Of a stretch of 64,000 bases of DNA, positions 61,145 through 64,000 are shown piece by piece (within the stretch, counting starts at the first letter, position 1; each line of letters opens with the position of its first letter). The position numbers and the translations under genes are program-made. The notes beneath the pieces were generated by a model that ran no database searches, was not told where the DNA came from, and was given only the letters and a program-made list of their open reading frames with translations. The stretch comes from Allium sativum (taxonomy: Eukaryota > Streptophyta > Magnoliopsida > Asparagales > Amaryllidaceae). Where the stretch lies: assembly GCA_030737875.1 (NCBI GenBank), contig CM060912.1:456076310-456140309 (forward strand). The letters are read 5' to 3'.

Positions 61145-62138
61145 TGATAAGCTAACTTGTAAGCTACAATAGTTATGCAAATAAAACTAAGCTACAATAG
61201 TAAGTAAAGACACCAGGAATTTTATACTGGTTCGAACTTTCCACCCTACGTCTAGATCTGAAGCTCCATTTCGGAATTCACTATCATGCCCTCTCTCATC
61301 CCGGAGGAATAGGTCAAAATACACCCGAGAACCAATAAGGAGTCCACGCCTGAGCACCCACACAGGACTTCACAAATTACAAGATTTTGGACTTCTGAAT
61401 GTGTTCTCTAATCAAAGCTGAAGAGTCACGATGAAGCACACCTTTCCTATAATCTTATCCTCAGGCATTTGAGGTATATGTGAAGATTGAAGGAAGTATG
61501 TTGCTTGTTGAATCGAGAGATATGAAATAATATCAAAGATTCAACAAGTAACTTTAATTTAAGAGAGATTTTAGAATGCGATGAGTATATAAGTGCAATT
61601 CAAAATTTAGAGTAGAATATATAAGAATCGGTGATTTGGAAAACATGTTTGTAATGCTTATATGATTGTAGAATAGTAGTATTCTTTCATGAAATGTTTC
61701 AGCAAAGAGTTGCATCCATTTCTATTCATAATTGAAGAGCAATTTCTTCATGAAAAAGGTGACTCTTCATAAAAATGACTATTAATCTCTGATCAGTCGA
61801 CTGGTAGAAAAGTCACTAGTCGACTGGTTAAGAATGAATTTGGTATAGTTATATTTAAATATGTTCAGCAACTAGCCATTACTGGACTTCTGGTCTGTGA
61901 CCAGTTGACTGGTCCGTTTTATACTAGTCGACTGGTTACATAACCAGTCCTGTATCAACTGGTTTTATATATATATATATATATATAATTTCGTGCATTC
62001 GTGTTATACTTTGAGGATACATAAATCTAACACGACTCAATACTCGACTCAATACTTATATATATAAACTTAGCTCATTGACATGATTTCCATTGCCCTT
62101 ATCTTTGTTGTCATTAACCGAATTCTCGTGAATCAACA
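61145..62138 (-). repeat. Sirevirus-like copia 3' LTR
   Basis: On the minus strand it starts TGTTGATTCACG right after the polypurine tract. The far end (TTATCA, 61145) is my best estimate. It contains four or five copies of AGTCGACTGGT (61790-61950) and a (TA)n tract (61966-61987). It ends with a GGTTCGAACCAGTATAAAAT region typical of these LTRs. Confidence 0.7.
61790..61950. repeat. AGTCGACTGGT repeats
   Basis: The 11-mer or close variants occur near 61796, 61828, 61900, 61926 and 61950 with uneven spacing. The core GTCGAC is palindromic. Confidence 0.85.
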
Positions 62139-62165
62139 TTCTCCCCCTTTTTGATTGATGACAAC
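62139..62165 (-). other. Sirevirus-type polypurine tract
   Basis: On the minus strand GTCATCAATCAAAAAGGGGGAG precedes the TGTTGA LTR start. This arrangement is a hallmark of Sirevirus copia elements. Confidence 0.88.
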
Positions 62166-62443
62166 ATCTTGCATTCTTGTATAAAGTATTGAATTTCTAT
62201 CCATGAATATATGTTTGTATACATATTTAGCTCCCTCTGAATTTCTGCAACATTTTGTTAGTTCATGAATATATAAACTTACCATTTGGATTCCTATAAC
62301 AAAATGTTAGCACATATATATTCAATGCATAAAAGAGTAAATCCATCATTATAATCATAGAAAATCTAATCTCCTCCATTGTCATTGATTAAAAAGAATT
62401 AAATAATTTAATTGTGTAGTAATTGAATAAGTTGTATAAATCT

Positions 62444-62825
62444 TCAGAGATCTTTAAAAGAAACGATTCCTAATTCTCTTCGAAGTCTTATGAAAGAATT
62501 CTCTAAAAGGGGTTTAGTAAATATGTTAGCAATTTGATTTTCCGAGTTTACAAATTCTAAGTTGATGATTTGTTTTTCAATATTGTCTCTCAAGAAATGA
62601 TGTTGTATATCAATATGTTTTATTCTAGAATGGTTTACCGAATTTTTAGATAAATTCATTGCGCTTGTGTTGTCGCAATAAATTGTGGAGTAAGTGAAGT
62701 GAACGTTAAAATCTCTAAGTGTTTGCTGCATATATATTACTTGATCACAGGCTAGTGCCGCTGATATATACTCAGCTTCACATGCTGACAGTGAAACACA
62801 ATTCTGTTTCTTGCTGAACCAAGAT
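62444..62825 (-). pseudogene. Ty1/copia (Sirevirus-like) RNase H C-terminal part
   Basis: The frame contains SWFSKKQNCVSLSACEAEYI, DNTSAMNLSKN, HSRIKHIDIQHHF and NIFTKPL, the diagnostic RNase H and pol-end motifs of copia elements. RNase H removes the RNA strand during reverse transcription. The N-terminal part and all of RT are missing, because an LTR begins at 62826. What remains is open (about 127 codons) and ends in VSFKDL before a 300 bp non-coding stretch leading to the PPT. Confidence 0.93.
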
Positions 62826-64000
62826 TGTAACAATATGGGAAATCAGAACCAATTTAAAATTTTTATTTTGGGAATTTTAATGAATTTTGAATATTTACAA
62901 TGATTTATTTTAAATAATAACAACGAGAAATTTATATTGAATAGAATTAGAATGTATATATTTATTTGAATCGACGTTAGAATATAAATATTTATTTTAA
63001 TTATAAAAGGAATTGAAAATGGCGCAATAGTTTGAAATTTCGATTTTAAATTTCGAATGAATATATAGGATACAAAATAAACCGGATTTTAGCGAAACAA
63101 AAAATATTAGAATCTATTTGAGGATATATTTCCAACGAATCTGAAAAATCAAAATTTCATAGCAGGAATAAAAAGTTATGCCCAGTTGAAAATTTAGAAT
63201 AGTCGCTATGGAAAATATAGCCCTTAAAAATAGAAATTTTGCAAACGACCTCCGTTTTCGACGAAACCACTTCTGTTGGATCCGGGATGTCAAATTATTG
63301 GTAGGTTTCAAAATTCATAATTTTTGGGATTAATATGTGAGTGTGGCGAATTAAAACGAGTTTTGACAGTTTCAGTCAATTTGGATCGACCAGAAAATGG
63401 ACATTTTTAAAACTTTCTCCAAATTTGACGAAATTAGTTTTGTTAGAACCGTATCGTCAATACGAAGCTAGAAATAATTTTTCTGGAATTTTTTGAATTA
63501 GTATGTGACCCGAGTAAATTGAAATGTGCGTTCAAATTCAATATATATATTTATATTTTGATTTTGATGGAAACTGATCGTAACAAGAGAATTGGCTTGC
63601 GATACATATCCCAATGTGTTCGGAATGGGGGTAATTAGCTAGGGGCGATAGTCGGTAGGTCTTGATTGGAGTCCGAACAAAAAGTCAACCCTTGTTTAAA
63701 ATATATTAATATAATATATATATATATATATAAAATCCTTTGTTTTTTTTCATTAAACCCCCTCCCTCTTTCATTTTCCTCAATCAGAAAAAAAGGCCCC
63801 TCCTTGTTTCTTCGATCGCTCCATCGCCGCCCTCCTCCAGGCGCCACGAGACTGCGCCCCTCCCTAAGCTCCCCCTCCTCTTCCCCATCGCCTCCTCGCG
63901 TCAGCCCCCCCTTCGATTTGACCTAGCCGCCACCCCCATTTCCCGCCACCTTCACGCCTGCGTCGACCACAGGAGCATCCCGACCCTCTACTCCACCCCC
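62826..64000 (+). mobile_element. Tekay-like LTR, 5' part (runs off the window)
   Basis: TGTAACAATATGG starts inside the copia RNase H. The next 800 bp are homologous, block by block, to the U3 of the giant element in inverted orientation (TTAGAATCTATTT, CCAACGAATC, AAAAGTTATGCCC, AAACGACCTCCG, ATCCGG). A TA-rich TATA region (63716-63735) is followed by a pyrimidine- and GC-rich leader (63755-64000). The + frame 63666-63926 spans TATA and leader and is not a gene. Confidence 0.7.
63716..63735 (+). promoter_or_regulatory. TATA box region of the LTR
   Basis: (TA)n ending ATATAAAATCC, followed 25-40 bases later by a C/T-rich leader. Position about 0.9 kb into the LTR, the same as in the giant LTR. 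Confidence 0.6.

Noticed and set aside
63666..63926. 86-codon frame rich in Ser and Pro at the window end
   Set aside because: It spans the TATA tract and the C/T-rich leader of an LTR; the composition alone explains it.
1..64000. tRNA, rRNA, snoRNA, CRISPR or organelle-derived genes
   Set aside because: No cloverleaf with A and B boxes, no rRNA core segment, no regularly spaced identical repeats of CRISPR type, and no recognisable plastid or mitochondrial gene was seen on reading both strands. The only tRNA-related sites are retroelement primer sites.

Overview
The window is repeat-dense, AT-rich nuclear DNA from a flowering plant, most likely a eudicot. The evidence is a plant L1-type LINE, Ty3/gypsy elements of the Tat and Tekay/Del types, a Ty1/copia Sirevirus-like 3' end, initiator-Met-tRNA primer sites, a Pack-MULE and a hAT-type MITE. 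I see no intact host gene, no tRNA or rRNA gene and no CRISPR array. Almost every long reading frame is a mobile-element remnant.

Layout. 0.2-7.3 kb: a near full-length but inactivated LINE on the minus strand. Its first ORF carries zinc knuckles, an AlkB-type 2-oxoglutarate/Fe(II) dioxygenase and a second pair of zinc knuckles. Its second ORF carries an endonuclease, a reverse transcriptase and a zf-RVT region. 7.7-8.7 kb: a minisatellite and a minus-strand gypsy LTR fragment. 8.9-9.2 kb: an unidentified gene remnant. 11.5-21.1 kb: a complete but decayed Tat-type gypsy element (+) with 1.37 kb LTRs, a gag remnant, a 66-67 bp tandem array and antisense ORFs. 21.2-30.5 kb: a palindromic MITE, then Tekay-like LTR remnants on the minus strand. 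30.5-37.8 kb: low-information DNA with a tandem triplication of about 290 bp and a few exon-like pieces.

37,837-52,330 is a 14.5 kb non-autonomous LTR element on the minus strand. It is bounded by a 5 bp target duplication, has LTRs of 7.5 and 6.6 kb, and has only 373 bp between them (PBS and PPT only). One LTR later took in a Pack-MULE carrying a piece of a HEL2/ZNF598-like E3 ligase gene. The other took in a hAT-type MITE. The sibling LTR preserves the empty site in each case. 52.3-58.5 kb is mostly unassigned AT-rich DNA. 58.5-64.0 kb is a nest: copia (+), Tekay-like LTR (-), Sirevirus-like 3' end (-), then a Tekay-like LTR (+) that runs off the window.

The two strongest candidates for something new are the AlkB-carrying LINE and the giant-LTR element with almost no interior. 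The latter may carry a very long leader intron inside its U5. All similarity statements come from reading the sequence and from memory of the families; no database search was run.
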